Assembly: GCF_017309075.1 (NCBI RefSeq)
Contig: NZ_JAEMGS010000008.1
Coordinates: 149,930-213,929, forward strand
Origin: Motiliproteus sp. SC1-56
GTDB lineage: Bacteria > Pseudomonadota > Gammaproteobacteria > Pseudomonadales > Balneatricaceae
Direction of reading: 5' to 3'
DNA length: 64,000 nt
In this document: positions 46,271 to 55,045 of the stretch, piece after piece
Layout: every line of letters starts with the position of its first letter
How positions within the stretch are numbered: position 1 is the stretch's first letter
Notes under the pieces: generated by a model
The model's input: only the letters and a program-made list of their open reading frames with translations
The model's database searches: none
Told to the model about the DNA's origin: nothing
Made by a program: the position numbers and the translations under genes

Positions 46271-46857
46271 AAACCGCCTGCCTGCTGATGGCCGCCGGCG
46301 CAGGCGCGCGCTTCGGAGGACGCAAGCAGTTCGCCCTCATCGGCAAGCAGACCCTGATCGAACGCGCACTTGAGCCCTTGAAGCCGCTTTTCAGAAAGGA
46401 TCTATACTGCGTGCTCGGCGCCCACCGGGAAGCGCTGCGACCGCTGGTCGAACCCCATGCCCGGGTCATCGACCACCCCGGCTGGGCGCAGGGGCTCGGC
46501 GCCTCCATCGGTCACGGTATGCGCCAGCTGTTGGCCCGGTCCCCTTACGATGCCGTGCTGATCGCCCTGGCCGACCAGGTCGCCCTCGAACGCGCCGACT
46601 TTCAGCGCCTGCTGGAGGACTTCGATAACAGCCGGATCGTGGCCGCCCGCTATGCCGGGAAAACCGGGGTGCCGGCCCTGTTTCCCGCCGGCAACTTCGG
46701 CGAGCTGGCGCAGCTCTCGGGCCAGGAAGGCGCCCGTGAACTGCTTCGGGAAAAGGGCCGCGAGGTGATTGAAGTGCCTATGCCCCGGGCGGAAATCGAC
46801 ATCGACACCCCCGAGGATCTTGAAGGCTTCATCGGCCTTCGTACAGAGATGGGGTAA
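46267..46857 (+). CDS. MocA/MobA-type molybdenum cofactor nucleotidyltransferase
   Basis: Cytoplasmic NTP transferase; MocA adds CMP to molybdopterin to make the cytosine-dinucleotide cofactor used by this enzyme family. The start is GTG at 46267, overlapping the xdhC-like stop (GTGA). The 196-residue product has LLMAAGAGARFGGRKQFALIGKQTLIERAL, the nucleotide loop, then VLIALADQVAL and a C-terminal DIDTPEDLEGF. The context favours CTP over GTP, but this is inference. Confidence 0.88.
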   Translation: MKTACLLMAAGAGARFGGRKQFALIGKQTLIERALEPLKPLFRKDLYCVLGAHREALRPLVEPHARVIDHPGWAQGLGASIGHGMRQLLARSPYDAVLIALADQVALERADFQRLLEDFDNSRIVAARYAGKTGVPALFPAGNFGELAQLSGQEGARELLREKGREVIEVPMPRAEIDIDTPEDLEGFIGLRTEMG

Positions 46858-46938
46858 AGCGCTCGCTTCACAAAGGGATGGGCAGCGACCTCTGCCAGGA
46901 ACAGCCGGCTTGGTGGTCGCGCCTGTGCCGGGCCGGTT

Positions 46939-47640
46939 TTAAGCCACCCGCTCGAACACAAGGTCCCAGACGCCGTGCCCCAGTTTTTCGCCCCGGCGCT
47001 GGAACTTGGTATCCGGCCGGTGCTCGGGCTGGGGTGAGTAGGCGCCCTCGCCAGCGACGTTGCGGTAGCCTTCGGCGGCGCTCATCACCTCCATCATGTG
47101 CTCGGCGTAGGGCTCCCAGTCGGTCGCCATGTGAAAGGTACCGCCGATCTTCAGCTTCTGGCGGAAGCTCTGGGCGATGGCGGGCTGTACCATGCGTCGC
47201 TTGTGGTGCTTTTTTTTCGGCCAGGGGTCGGGAAAGAACAGCTGAATGCCGTCCAGCGAGGCATCGGGAATGCAGTGTTTGAGCACTTCCAGGGCGTCCT
47301 CGCGATAGACCCGCAAGTTTTTCAGCCCCGCCTTGGTGGCATTGTTGAGCAACCGCCCCACCCCGGGCGTGTGCACTTCGATGCCGAGGTAGTTGGTGTC
47401 GGAATTGGCCTCGGCCATGGCCAGCAAAGAGTCCCCCATGCCAAAACCGATCTCCAGCACCACCGGCGCCTGTCGCCCGAAAGCCTGCTCGAAATCCAGC
47501 TCGCCGTCAGCCAGCTCCAGCCCCATCACCGGCCACTGGGCCTCCAGGGCCTTCTCCTGGGCCGGGGTCATCCGCCCGGCGCGGATCACGAAGGTGCGCA
47601 CGGAGCGCAGGTGCTCTTTGGGGGTCGTCTCTTCGGTCAT
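46939..47640 (-). CDS. trmB: tRNA (guanine(46)-N(7))-methyltransferase TrmB
   Basis: SAM-dependent enzyme that makes m7G46 in the tRNA variable loop. The ATG at 47640 ([32 protein letters not shown]) gives 233 residues; the longer frame crosses the promoter and the ilvD terminator. [20 protein letters not shown] is the SAM loop, [15 protein letters not shown] and [21 protein letters not shown] are TrmB signatures. Confidence 0.96.
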   Translation of the reverse strand: MTEETTPKEHLRSVRTFVIRAGRMTPAQEKALEAQWPVMGLELADGELDFEQAFGRQAPVVLEIGFGMGDSLLAMAEANSDTNYLGIEVHTPGVGRLLNNATKAGLKNLRVYREDALEVLKHCIPDASLDGIQLFFPDPWPKKKHHKRRMVQPAIAQSFRQKLKIGGTFHMATDWEPYAEHMMEVMSAAEGYRNVAGEGAYSPQPEHRPDTKFQRRGEKLGHGVWDLVFERVA

Positions 47641-47673
47641 GATCGTATCGCTGCTTGAACGGAAAGGGGGCGC

Positions 47674-47679
47674 ATTATA
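47674..47679 (-). promoter_or_regulatory. -10 element of trmB
   Basis: TATAAT followed by GCGCC on the minus strand, 34 bases ahead of the start codon. The -35 is weak (TTTTCG). The same TATAATGCGC block occurs ahead of rplM and the GDT1-family gene. Confidence 0.5.
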
Positions 47680-47697
47680 GCCCCTCCCCCCAATAAC

Positions 47698-47724
47698 GAA
47701 AACAGGGTGCCAAAGCACCCTGTT
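47698..47724 (-). terminator. Terminator of ilvD
   Basis: AACAGGGTGC and GCACCCTGTT form a perfect 10-bp stem with a four-base loop; on the minus strand it runs into TTTTCG. It separates ilvD from trmB. Confidence 0.75.
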
Positions 47725-47785
47725 GGCGGTGAGGGCGTGGATCAGCGCTACCGACATTCAGCCCTGGCGACGGCCGCTGGCGATA

Positions 47786-49630
47786 TCAGTCCAACTGGCT
47801 CAGATCGCGCACCGCCCCCTTGTCGGCACTGGTGGCCATCTTGGCGTAAACCTTGAGCGCCGTTGAAACCTGTCGCGGCCGCTCTTCGGCCGGCTTCCAG
47901 GCATCTTTGCCCTTGGCCTCCATGGCCTGGCGCCGCTGGGCCAGCTCCTCGCTGCTCACCAGCACGTCGATGGTACGCTGGGGAATATCGATGCGAATGC
48001 GGTCGCCCGGCTCCACCAGGGCGATGGCGCCACCGGCAGCGGCCTCGGGGGAGGCGTGGCCGATGGAAAGCCCCGAGGTGCCACCTGAGAAGCGCCCGTC
48101 CGTCAGCAGGGCGCAATCCTTGCCCAGCCCCTTGGACTTGAGGTAACTGGTGGGGTAGAGCATCTCCTGCATGCCAGGCCCGCCGCGGGGACCCTCGTAG
48201 CGAATCACCACCACGTCACCGGCCTTCACCTTGCCGTCAAGAATATCGGCCACGGCCTGGTCCTGGCTTTCGCAGATGTAGGCCGGCCCTTCGAAGGTCC
48301 AGATGCTTTCGTCAACCCCGGAGGTCTTCACCACGCAACCGTCCTCGGCGATGTTGCCGTACAGCACCGCCAGCCCCCCTTCCTGGCTGAAGGCGTGCTC
48401 CACCGAGTGAATGCAGCCCTCGGCACGATCAATGTCCAGGGACGGCCAGCGGCAGGCCTGGGAAAAGGCCTGCTGGGTGGGCACCCCGGCGGGGCCGGCC
48501 TTGTAGAAGGTCTTCACCGCCTCGTCCTCGGTCACCATCACGTCCCACTTTTTCAGAGCGGCGTCGAGGGTGGCGCTGTGGACCGTGGGGATCTCGGTAT
48601 GCAGCAGGCCGCCCCGGGCCAGCTCGCCGAGAATCGCCATGATGCCACCGGCGCGGTGCACATCCTCGATATGGTACTTCTGGGTGTTGGGCGCCACCTT
48701 GCACAGCTGCGGCACCTTGCGCGAAAGCTGGTCGATATCGGCCATGGTGAAATCCACCTCGGCCTCCTGGGCGGTGGCCAGCAGGTGCAGGATGGTGTTG
48801 GTGGAGCCGCCCATGGCGATATCCAGGGTCATGGCGTTCTCAAACGCCTGCTTGGAGGCGATGGCCCGGGGCAGCACCGCGCTGTCGTCCTGCTCGTAAT
48901 AGCGCTTGGTGATCTCGACGATCTTGCGCCCCGCCTCCAGGAAGAGCTCCTCGCGATCGGCGTGGGTGGCGACCAGGGTGCCGTTACCCGGCAACGACAG
49001 CCCCAGGGCTTCGGTGAGACAGTTCATGGAGTTGGCGGTGAACATCCCCGAGCAGGAGCCGCAGGTGGGGCAGGCCGAGCGCTCGACCTCATTCACCAGC
49101 TCGTCGGAGACGCTGTCATCGGCAGCCAGCACCATGGCGTCCACCAGGTCCAGGCCGTGATCCACCAGCCGTGTCTTGCCGGCCTCCATGGGGCCCCCGG
49201 AGACGAAGATGACCGGTATGTTGAGGCGCATGGCCGCCATCAGCATGCCGGGGGTGATCTTGTCGCAGTTGGAGATGCAGACCAGCGCATCGGCGCAATG
49301 GGCGTTGCACATGTACTCGACGGAGTCAGCGATCAGGTCCCGCGAAGGCAGCGAGTAAAGCATGCCGTCGTGGCCCATGGCGATGCCGTCGTCGATGGCG
49401 ATGCTGTTGAACTCCTTGGCGACACCGCCCGCCTTCTCGATCTCGCGGGCCACCAGCTGCCCCATGTCCTTGAGGTGAACATGGCCGGGTACAAACTGGG
49501 TAAAGGAGTTGGCGATGGCGATAATCGGCTTGCTGAAATCCTCATCCTTCATGCCGGTGGCCCGCCACAAAGCGCGGGCCCCGGCCATATTCCGGCCTTG
49601 GGTGGAGGTGTTGGAACGGTATGCGGGCAT
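47786..49630 (-). CDS. ilvD: Dihydroxy-acid dehydratase IlvD
   Basis: Iron-sulfur dehydratase of branched-chain amino-acid synthesis, converting dihydroxy acids to 2-oxo acids for valine and isoleucine. The 614-residue length is standard. Cluster-binding cysteines are in [11 protein letters not shown] (C122) and [17 protein letters not shown]. The C-terminal half has [24 protein letters not shown] and the [16 protein letters not shown] motif. Stand-alone gene with a terminator. Confidence 0.97.
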   Translation of the reverse strand: MPAYRSNTSTQGRNMAGARALWRATGMKDEDFSKPIIAIANSFTQFVPGHVHLKDMGQLVAREIEKAGGVAKEFNSIAIDDGIAMGHDGMLYSLPSRDLIADSVEYMCNAHCADALVCISNCDKITPGMLMAAMRLNIPVIFVSGGPMEAGKTRLVDHGLDLVDAMVLAADDSVSDELVNEVERSACPTCGSCSGMFTANSMNCLTEALGLSLPGNGTLVATHADREELFLEAGRKIVEITKRYYEQDDSAVLPRAIASKQAFENAMTLDIAMGGSTNTILHLLATAQEAEVDFTMADIDQLSRKVPQLCKVAPNTQKYHIEDVHRAGGIMAILGELARGGLLHTEIPTVHSATLDAALKKWDVMVTEDEAVKTFYKAGPAGVPTQQAFSQACRWPSLDIDRAEGCIHSVEHAFSQEGGLAVLYGNIAEDGCVVKTSGVDESIWTFEGPAYICESQDQAVADILDGKVKAGDVVVIRYEGPRGGPGMQEMLYPTSYLKSKGLGKDCALLTDGRFSGGTSGLSIGHASPEAAAGGAIALVEPGDRIRIDIPQRTIDVLVSSEELAQRRQAMEAKGKDAWKPAEERPRQVSTALKVYAKMATSADKGAVRDLSQLD

Positions 49631-49703
49631 CAGGGTGCTCCCTTAATAGCTGACAATCCAGGACGGACATTCTAGCAAGGGTGCCGGGGAATAAGTAGTT
49701 GAA

Positions 49704-49729
49704 GACAGGGCGCTCTTGGGCGCCCTGTC
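49704..49729 (-). terminator. Hairpin behind the polyferredoxin gene
   Basis: GACAGGGCGC and GCGCCCTGTC make a perfect 10-bp stem with a six-base loop, 12 bases behind the stop on the minus strand. The T-run is poor, so termination strength is uncertain. Confidence 0.6.
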
Positions 49730-49740
49730 CGACCGAGTTG

Positions 49741-51213
49741 TCAGAGACCGAACAGGGCCGGCCACCAGCCCAGGGCCACCACCAGGCTACCCAGGAGGCC
49801 CGGTGCCGCCGCCAGCGGCCGACCGTAACCTGTAACCCCCTGCCCCTTGAGGATCTGGTCCCCAAGATAGAGGCTCCAGAGCAGACTCAACCCGAAGAGC
49901 CCGGCCTTGATGCCGCTGATGGCGCCACTGCCCAGGCCGAATACCTCCAGCAGGCTGAACAGCTCGCCGCCCAGGCCAATCACCAACGAGATCAGGGCCA
50001 CCGGCATGTATTGATAGGCCAGTTCGGTGAAGCGGCGCACCAGGGTGCCGGCGCCACCGAAGCGGCCCGCGATCCAGGCGCCGAACAGGGTGGTCGCGGC
50101 CAGCACCGCGGTCAGCAACGCCATCACCCCGATCATAAAGCCGCAGATCATCATGAAATCGAGCCAGTTGAACACCTCGCGACGCTCCGGATGCACGCTC
50201 ATCAGCCACCAGGGGCCAGCCTCGCCGATCCAGTACCAGCCGTTCTCGATAAACCAGGTGCCCACCCGGTGACGCAGATCCTGGTAAAAGGGCAGCACCA
50301 GCCACAGAAAGCCGCCCATGGCGATACCGATACCCAGGAAGAAGAACCAGACCTCGGAGAGAATCGGGTGGTGGTTGCGAATCTGGGCCACCTCTTCACC
50401 CGGCACCCGCAGCCGCACTTTTAGGGCCCCAGGGGAGTCGGGCTTCACACAACGAAAGCATTCGATGCAGTGACGGGACTCCTCCTTGTGTACCACGTCG
50501 ATCATGGTCGGGCAGATGCCGTGGGTGGTGTAGCGATCTCCCCCGAGCTTCTTCCGCTTGGGGGTAAATTGCACGGCGCCGAGGCGGGAAAAGACGCCCA
50601 GCAGCAGTCCGATGGGGCAGAGGTGGCGGCACCAGGCGCGCTTGTTGTGGCCCCAGATAAGCCCCACCAGGATGGCGGCCGCCATGGTGCCGCCGAAAAT
50701 CTCCGCCATGGCTTCGGGGTGGTCACGCACCCCCAGGGTCTGCCCCAAAATAGTAACCAGCAAGAAACTGACGATGGGGGTGCCCTCCCAACGCATCCAG
50801 CGGGGAATGGGACGCTGGAAACCACGCTTGTTGGCCCACTCGGAAGCGGCGCCCATCGGACACATCAGCCCGCACCAGGAGCGTCCACTGACAATCACAG
50901 AGAGCAGCGTCAGGGGGAACCAGACCCCCCAGAGCACGTACTTGGCAAAGAGAACGAAATCGTCAAAGGGGGTCGCCAGCCCCTCGGGGTCAGGAAAGAA
51001 CAAGGGCCCCAGGATCAGGGCCAAAAAGCCGACAAAGAAGGTGGCGTGAATCCAGACCAGCTTGTCCCGGTGACGGTAGAAGAACAGCTCTATGCGCTGA
51101 GCCAGGGTGGATTCAGCAGTATCATCGACTACAACTTGGACAGCATCACTGGCGATCACAGTAGAATCGCCAGGCCGGGCAGCGGAAGCTTCGGAAGAGG
51201 GAGGAACGGACAT
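49741..51213 (-). CDS. Membrane 4Fe-4S polyferredoxin (NapH/NosR/CcoG-like) next to P19
   Basis: Polytopic inner-membrane iron-sulfur protein. The 490-residue product has at least nine hydrophobic segments. Cysteine groups are C114-G-L-M-C118-P and C195-R-H-L-C199-P, placed at the ends of membrane helices as in NapH/NosR. A cytoplasmic or periplasmic loop carries C234-P and C249-x2-C252-x2-C255-x-K-P, a ferredoxin-type cluster site. The last third (about 330-490) is an extra hydrophobic domain that I do not recognise. It is divergent from the P19-type gene, so I infer electron delivery for iron handling rather than respiration. A role in cytochrome oxidase assembly (CcoG) is an alternative. 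Confidence 0.78.
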   Translation of the reverse strand: MSVPPSSEASAARPGDSTVIASDAVQVVVDDTAESTLAQRIELFFYRHRDKLVWIHATFFVGFLALILGPLFFPDPEGLATPFDDFVLFAKYVLWGVWFPLTLLSVIVSGRSWCGLMCPMGAASEWANKRGFQRPIPRWMRWEGTPIVSFLLVTILGQTLGVRDHPEAMAEIFGGTMAAAILVGLIWGHNKRAWCRHLCPIGLLLGVFSRLGAVQFTPKRKKLGGDRYTTHGICPTMIDVVHKEESRHCIECFRCVKPDSPGALKVRLRVPGEEVAQIRNHHPILSEVWFFFLGIGIAMGGFLWLVLPFYQDLRHRVGTWFIENGWYWIGEAGPWWLMSVHPERREVFNWLDFMMICGFMIGVMALLTAVLAATTLFGAWIAGRFGGAGTLVRRFTELAYQYMPVALISLVIGLGGELFSLLEVFGLGSGAISGIKAGLFGLSLLWSLYLGDQILKGQGVTGYGRPLAAAPGLLGSLVVALGWWPALFGL

Positions 51214-51348
51214 CGAAAGACCTCTCGTGGAAGGACAGGGAGCCGACTAACCCGTGCCAACAGCTGCCAGCGCCGGTACAACAGGGCAATTATCTCAAAC
51301 TGACAAGGGCTTTGAAAAAAGGTGCCCGCCGAAGTTCCAGCCTCGGCG

Positions 51349-51377
51349 CTGACAAAGCCCAGGCGCTATTATATCTT
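51349..51377 (+). promoter_or_regulatory. Promoter of the P19-type gene, with half Fur-like box
   Basis: CTGACA (51349-51354) and TATCTT (51372-51377) are 17 bases apart. Just behind lies ATTATCA (51384-51390), a perfect right half of the Fur 7-1-7 box; the left half matches at only three of seven positions. Overlap with the start site would suit repression by iron. Confidence 0.45.
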
Positions 51378-51410
51378 TGATTGATTATCAGCGAAGAGGA
51401 AGCCAGTTAA

Positions 51411-51998
51411 ATGATGAAAAAAACCCTAGCGTTGCTCCTGGCGGGTGCCGCCGGCCTGGCCCAGGCGGCCGAATTCAAGGTGGGCGAGCCGGTCAAACGC
51501 GACGGCATGGAGCTGCAGATTCTCTACATCCAGGCGGTGGAGATGTCCCACGAGCCCGCCGAGATGCAGATGTCAATCGAAGAGGGTGAGAAGGGAGCCA
51601 TGGATCACAGCGCCCACGGAGGACACGCCGGACACGGGCCGGCGGACATTCACCTGGAGGCCGCCGTACAGGCCACCGCGGGCAACGCCTGGGGCTTTCC
51701 CGAGGGCGCCTGGGTGCCGTACCTGAATATCACCTACTCGGTGGCCAAGAACGGCAGCTACTTCAAGACCACCGGCAAGTTGATCCCCATGGCCTCCAAC
51801 AATGGCCCCCATTACGGCGCCAACCTGCAACTGGACGGGCCCGGAAAGTACTTTGTCACCTATGAAGTCGAGCCGCCCAAGCCCAGCGAGTTCCCCTACC
51901 ATACAGACGCTGAAACCGGCGTCACCGGCTGGTGGAAGGGCTTTGAGATAAAAGACAACTTCACCTACCTCGGCACGGGTAAGAAAGGCGGTTACTAA
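51411..51998 (+). CDS. P19/FetP/Tp34-type periplasmic iron (copper)-binding protein
   Basis: Periplasmic metal-binding protein of the P19 family, which helps ferrous/ferric uptake through an FTR1-type permease in Campylobacter and FetM in E. coli. The 195-residue product has a signal peptide (KKTLALLLAGAAGLAQA, then AEFKVGEP). Known family features are the MEMS-like VEMSHEPAEMQM, NNGPHYGANLQLDGPGKYFVTYEVEPP and HTDAETGVTGWW. A His-rich insert (MDHSAHGGHAGHG) adds possible copper or iron ligands. No permease gene is adjacent. Confidence 0.88.
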   Translation: MMKKTLALLLAGAAGLAQAAEFKVGEPVKRDGMELQILYIQAVEMSHEPAEMQMSIEEGEKGAMDHSAHGGHAGHGPADIHLEAAVQATAGNAWGFPEGAWVPYLNITYSVAKNGSYFKTTGKLIPMASNNGPHYGANLQLDGPGKYFVTYEVEPPKPSEFPYHTDAETGVTGWWKGFEIKDNFTYLGTGKKGGY

Positions 51999-52013
51999 GC
52001 CTGCCGCGAGCGC

Positions 52014-52970
52014 CTAGCGAGGCAGTTGCTGGAAACAGGCAAAGCGGTTGCGCCCGTTCTCCTTGGCAAAGTAGAGGGCGGCGTCCGCTTCCTTGATCAG
52101 CTGCTCGTGACTCTGACCCGGATCGCGAAATTCGGTGATCCCGAGGCTCACCGAAATCGATATCGACCGCCCCTCGTGCTCCACGGGGGTGCGGGCCATG
52201 GTCTTGCGGATGCGCTCGGCCACGTATTCGCCCCCCGCCAGCTCCGTGGAGGGCAGAAAGACACAGAACTCCTCCCCCCCGTAACGCCCGGCCACATCCA
52301 CGTTACGTAAGGCCCGGCGCAACCGGCTGGAGACGCAGCGCAACACCTCATCCCCCGCCTGGTGCCCCCAGGTGTCGTTGATCTTCTTAAAGTGGTCCAG
52401 GTCGAACATCAACAGGGTCACCTTGCCCCCGTAACGCTGGACCCGGGCCACCTCCTGGCGGAACCGCTCCTCCCAGTGGCTGCGGTTGAACAGCTGAGTC
52501 AGTCCGTCGGTATGGCTCGCGACCTCCAGCTGGGCCAGGGCCTGCTTGAGACGGGTCTCGTAGATACCCACCTCGGTGACGTCCTTGATCGAGATGCAGA
52601 CATAAGCCACCTCGCCGGCGTCATCAAAGATCGGCGTCAGGGTGCAGTCCTGGTACATGTGCTCCACCCCGCCGGTGACCTGGCGGTTGTGGGAGAAACG
52701 AAACAGGAAGGGACGCTGCTGCCAGGAGGTGAACGCCTGATTCTTGAGAATCAGTACGCCGTTGAGCTTGCGCTCGAACCAACGCTGCGGCAGCTCGGGA
52801 AAGCAGTCAAAGAGGTTCTTGCCGAGCACCTCTTCGGCGCTGCGCTGGCTGTGGGTGACCATGAACTGGTTCCAGAGCTGAATGCGCATCTCGGGGTCGA
52901 CGATAAGAATGCCGGTATCAACCCGGTCGATCACCCGGTCCAGCAGGGAGAGGGCCGCCGGAGCAGCCAT
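52014..52970 (-). CDS. PAS-GGDEF diguanylate cyclase
   Basis: Makes cyclic di-GMP. The ATG at 52970 gives 318 residues and shares a base with the preceding stop. Residues about 10-135 form a PAS/PAC sensor (DTGILIVDPEMRIQLWNQFMV ... YVCISIKDVTEVG), and the GGDEF domain follows from HTDGLTQLFNRSHW. The active site is G231-G-E-E-F235, and the product-inhibition I-site R222-N-V-D225 lies exactly five residues before it, so the enzyme is likely active and feedback-controlled. No membrane segment, so it is cytoplasmic. Confidence 0.93.
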   Translation of the reverse strand: MAAPAALSLLDRVIDRVDTGILIVDPEMRIQLWNQFMVTHSQRSAEEVLGKNLFDCFPELPQRWFERKLNGVLILKNQAFTSWQQRPFLFRFSHNRQVTGGVEHMYQDCTLTPIFDDAGEVAYVCISIKDVTEVGIYETRLKQALAQLEVASHTDGLTQLFNRSHWEERFRQEVARVQRYGGKVTLLMFDLDHFKKINDTWGHQAGDEVLRCVSSRLRRALRNVDVAGRYGGEEFCVFLPSTELAGGEYVAERIRKTMARTPVEHEGRSISISVSLGITEFRDPGQSHEQLIKEADAALYFAKENGRNRFACFQQLPR

Positions 52971-53602
52971 CAGAAGTCTTCCAGAAACTGATCCAGAACG
53001 CTCATCAGGTGGCTGATCGCCGCCCCCGGCATCAACATCAGCATGTCGCACTGAAAGGCGTGGTTTTCAAGCGTGTAACCGATCTTGATCGACAGGGCAT
53101 GCTCCCAGGTCAGCTTTTCCTTGTCGAGAATCTGCTCCACGGGAATATGCTGACCGATCAGCGAGGGGGCGCTGTAGCCCAGTTGCTCCTCCAGCTGCTG
53201 GGCGATGCCGTTGAGGCAGGCGCCGTTGAGCACGTTGGAGATATCCAGCAGCAGCTCCTGCTCCGCGCGGGCGTCGAGTTCCCTACCCTCGAACGCCATC
53301 AGGTGGGCCAGCTCCTGGAAGCTGGCATCACTGAAAATCACAATGGACTCGCCGCACAACCCCTGGTTGCCCTGGGGGCTGTAAAAGGCTTGGCGCACCG
53401 CCGATACCTGGGGGGCGTTGATCAACGAACGCAGTTCCTGGTGCACCTCCTCGGCCTTGATCAGCCGAATGTAGGGTACGCTGAGGTTGATAAACACATT
53501 GAGCAGACGGGCCAGCGAGTCGCCGGCCTGCCCCATGGCGACGTTGCAGATCTCCTGCAGGCAGTCGCGCTGGTCTTCGTTGAAAGTCAGGGCGTTGCTC
53601 AT
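52970..53602 (-). CDS. CheC-family protein phosphatase
   Basis: CheC/CheX-family phosphatase that dephosphorylates CheY-like receivers. The 210-residue product has two phosphatase motifs: D13-x3-E17-x2-N20-x22-P43, a full match, and E116-x3-D120-x2-N123-x22-P146, in which the catalytic Glu is Asp. No CheD, CheA or receptor gene is near. It sits between a receiver and a cyclase gene and overlaps both, so I infer that it acts on the receiver encoded just upstream. Confidence 0.87.
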   Translation of the reverse strand: MSNALTFNEDQRDCLQEICNVAMGQAGDSLARLLNVFINLSVPYIRLIKAEEVHQELRSLINAPQVSAVRQAFYSPQGNQGLCGESIVIFSDASFQELAHLMAFEGRELDARAEQELLLDISNVLNGACLNGIAQQLEEQLGYSAPSLIGQHIPVEQILDKEKLTWEHALSIKIGYTLENHAFQCDMLMLMPGAAISHLMSVLDQFLEDF

Positions 53603-53964
53603 ACCAACCCGTATTTATGCAGGACTTCGGACAATTTAACGCGGTCGACCGGCTTCTTGATGAAGTCCAACGCCTTGAGCGCCATGACGCGGCTGTATGC
53701 TTCGGGCTGTATGTCGGCGGAAATGACGATGGTGAGGGTCTTGTGCCCTTCTCGCTGGATCGCTTCCAGCACCTGATAGCCGTCCATGACGGGCATGGTC
53801 AGGTCAAGAAACAGCATCTCCCCCTTGCCGGCGCGAATCGCCTCCATTGCCTCCTGCCCGTTGGTAGCGAGAGTGACCTCCACATCCCAACCGTCCGGCA
53901 GTGATCGCTGAACCTGCTTGCGCGCCATCTTAGAGTCGTCGCAAATTAACAGCGGAATAGGCAT
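53599..53964 (-). CDS. CheY-like single-domain response regulator
   Basis: Receiver domain only, 121 residues. Acidic pocket D9-D10, phosphorylation site D54 (LFLDLTMPVMDG), the Thr/Ser position S82 (VISAD) and K104 (FIKKP) are all present, so it should accept phosphate. No output domain. Its partner kinase is not in the window. Start of the three-gene operon; stop overlaps the CheC-like start by 4 bases. Confidence 0.93.
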   Translation of the reverse strand: MPIPLLICDDSKMARKQVQRSLPDGWDVEVTLATNGQEAMEAIRAGKGEMLFLDLTMPVMDGYQVLEAIQREGHKTLTIVISADIQPEAYSRVMALKALDFIKKPVDRVKLSEVLHKYGLV

Positions 53965-54126
53965 ACAACCTCTCTTTACCTAAAGCAGCGGTCTATTGTA
54001 TGGGTTTATGGCCGGGTTGCAATGTGGCAAGTCCCCCAAAACGCGACTAAATGCGAGTTGATGCGGCCAGGGTGATTGCCTAGTCTGGCCCTTTGCCCGA
54101 CCAAGTAACCAACCAAGTAACCGATC

Positions 54127-54369
54127 ATGACCGACAAACAGAGCATTCGCGCCGACCGCCACCTGCAATGGATGATGCGCCTCGGCCTTCCACTGGCCGC
54201 CATTGCCATCGCCAGCCTGTGGCTGGGACGGGCGTTGGAATCACCGGGCATCGGGTTGTTGTTTTTTATCGCCCTGCCCCTGGCGCTGGCGATCGGCTTT
54301 GCCTACAACATCCGCTATATCATCCTCGCCCACCGCCAGCGCAAAGCCGATACGCCCCCTTCCCGATGA
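54127..54369 (+). CDS. Small two-helix membrane protein upstream of a Crp/Fnr regulator
   Basis: 80 residues with two hydrophobic segments (about 17-35 and 43-66) and a basic C-terminus. I do not recognise a family. Its ATGA overlap with the regulator gene makes a real, translated gene likely. It may anchor or sense for the same stress. Confidence 0.65.
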   Translation: MTDKQSIRADRHLQWMMRLGLPLAAIAIASLWLGRALESPGIGLLFFIALPLALAIGFAYNIRYIILAHRQRKADTPPSR

Positions 54370-55037
54370 GCACCTCTTCTCCCCTCCTCCGGCAGTTCCC
54401 TGGACTGGCGGATATCACCGACGAGGTAGGGAAAGCGCTGCTGGCCAAGGCCAAGGCCCTGACCGTTCCCGCCGGCGCCACCCTGTTTCGCCTCGGCGAT
54501 CCCTGCGAGAACTACCTGCTGGTGGCCCAGGGCGAGATCAAGGTGGTGGGGCGCTCGCCCAGCGGTCGAGAGATCGTGCTCTACCGCATCCACTCGGGGG
54601 GCACCTGCGTGCTGACCACCGCCTGCCTGCTGGGTGATTCACGCTACCCGGCCGAAGGCATCAGTGAAACCGAGGTGCAGGCCTTTGCCCTGCCCCGCGA
54701 CCTTTTCCAGCAGGGACTGGAGCACTCGCCAGCCCTGCGCCGCTTCGTCTTTGACTCCTACGGCCAGCGCCTGGGCGCCCTGATTGGGCTGGTGCAGGAG
54801 ATCGCCTTTGACCGCATCGACCTGCGCCTGGCCAGGCACCTGCTCAAGCAGGGTCGCGAGCGGGTCGCGCTGCAGCTCACCCACCAGGCCCTGGCCACCG
54901 AACTTGGCTCGGCCCGTGAAGTGATCAGCCGCCAGCTCAAGGAGCTGGAACATCTGGGACTTGTGACCCTGGGGCGAGGGACCATCCGCATCGACGACCT
55001 GTCCGGACTCCAGGCCTTTATCGAACGTCACCAATAG
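54366..55037 (+). CDS. Crp/Fnr-family transcriptional regulator
   Basis: The ATG at 54366 gives 223 residues: an N-terminal cyclic-nucleotide-binding-like beta barrel (about 15-125; GATLFRLGDPCENYLLVAQGEIKVVGRSPSGREIVLYRIHSGGTC) and a C-terminal winged helix (LTHQALATELGSAREVISRQLKELEHLGLVTLGRG). The Fnr iron-sulfur cysteines at the N-terminus are absent, and the phosphate-binding Arg of Crp is not evident. Cysteines C44-like (DPCEN) and TCVLTTACLLG could be redox-sensing, which is speculative. Divergent from the CheY operon; precedes a DUF2892 gene. Confidence 0.9.
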   Translation: MSTSSPLLRQFPGLADITDEVGKALLAKAKALTVPAGATLFRLGDPCENYLLVAQGEIKVVGRSPSGREIVLYRIHSGGTCVLTTACLLGDSRYPAEGISETEVQAFALPRDLFQQGLEHSPALRRFVFDSYGQRLGALIGLVQEIAFDRIDLRLARHLLKQGRERVALQLTHQALATELGSAREVISRQLKELEHLGLVTLGRGTIRIDDLSGLQAFIERHQ

Positions 55038-55045
55038 CCCGTTGT

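Noticed and set aside
51379..51391. Possible Fnr/Anr box upstream of the P19-type gene
   Set aside because: TTGAT-N4 is followed by TATCA rather than ATCAA, so the site does not fit. A half Fur box fits slightly better and is noted at low confidence.
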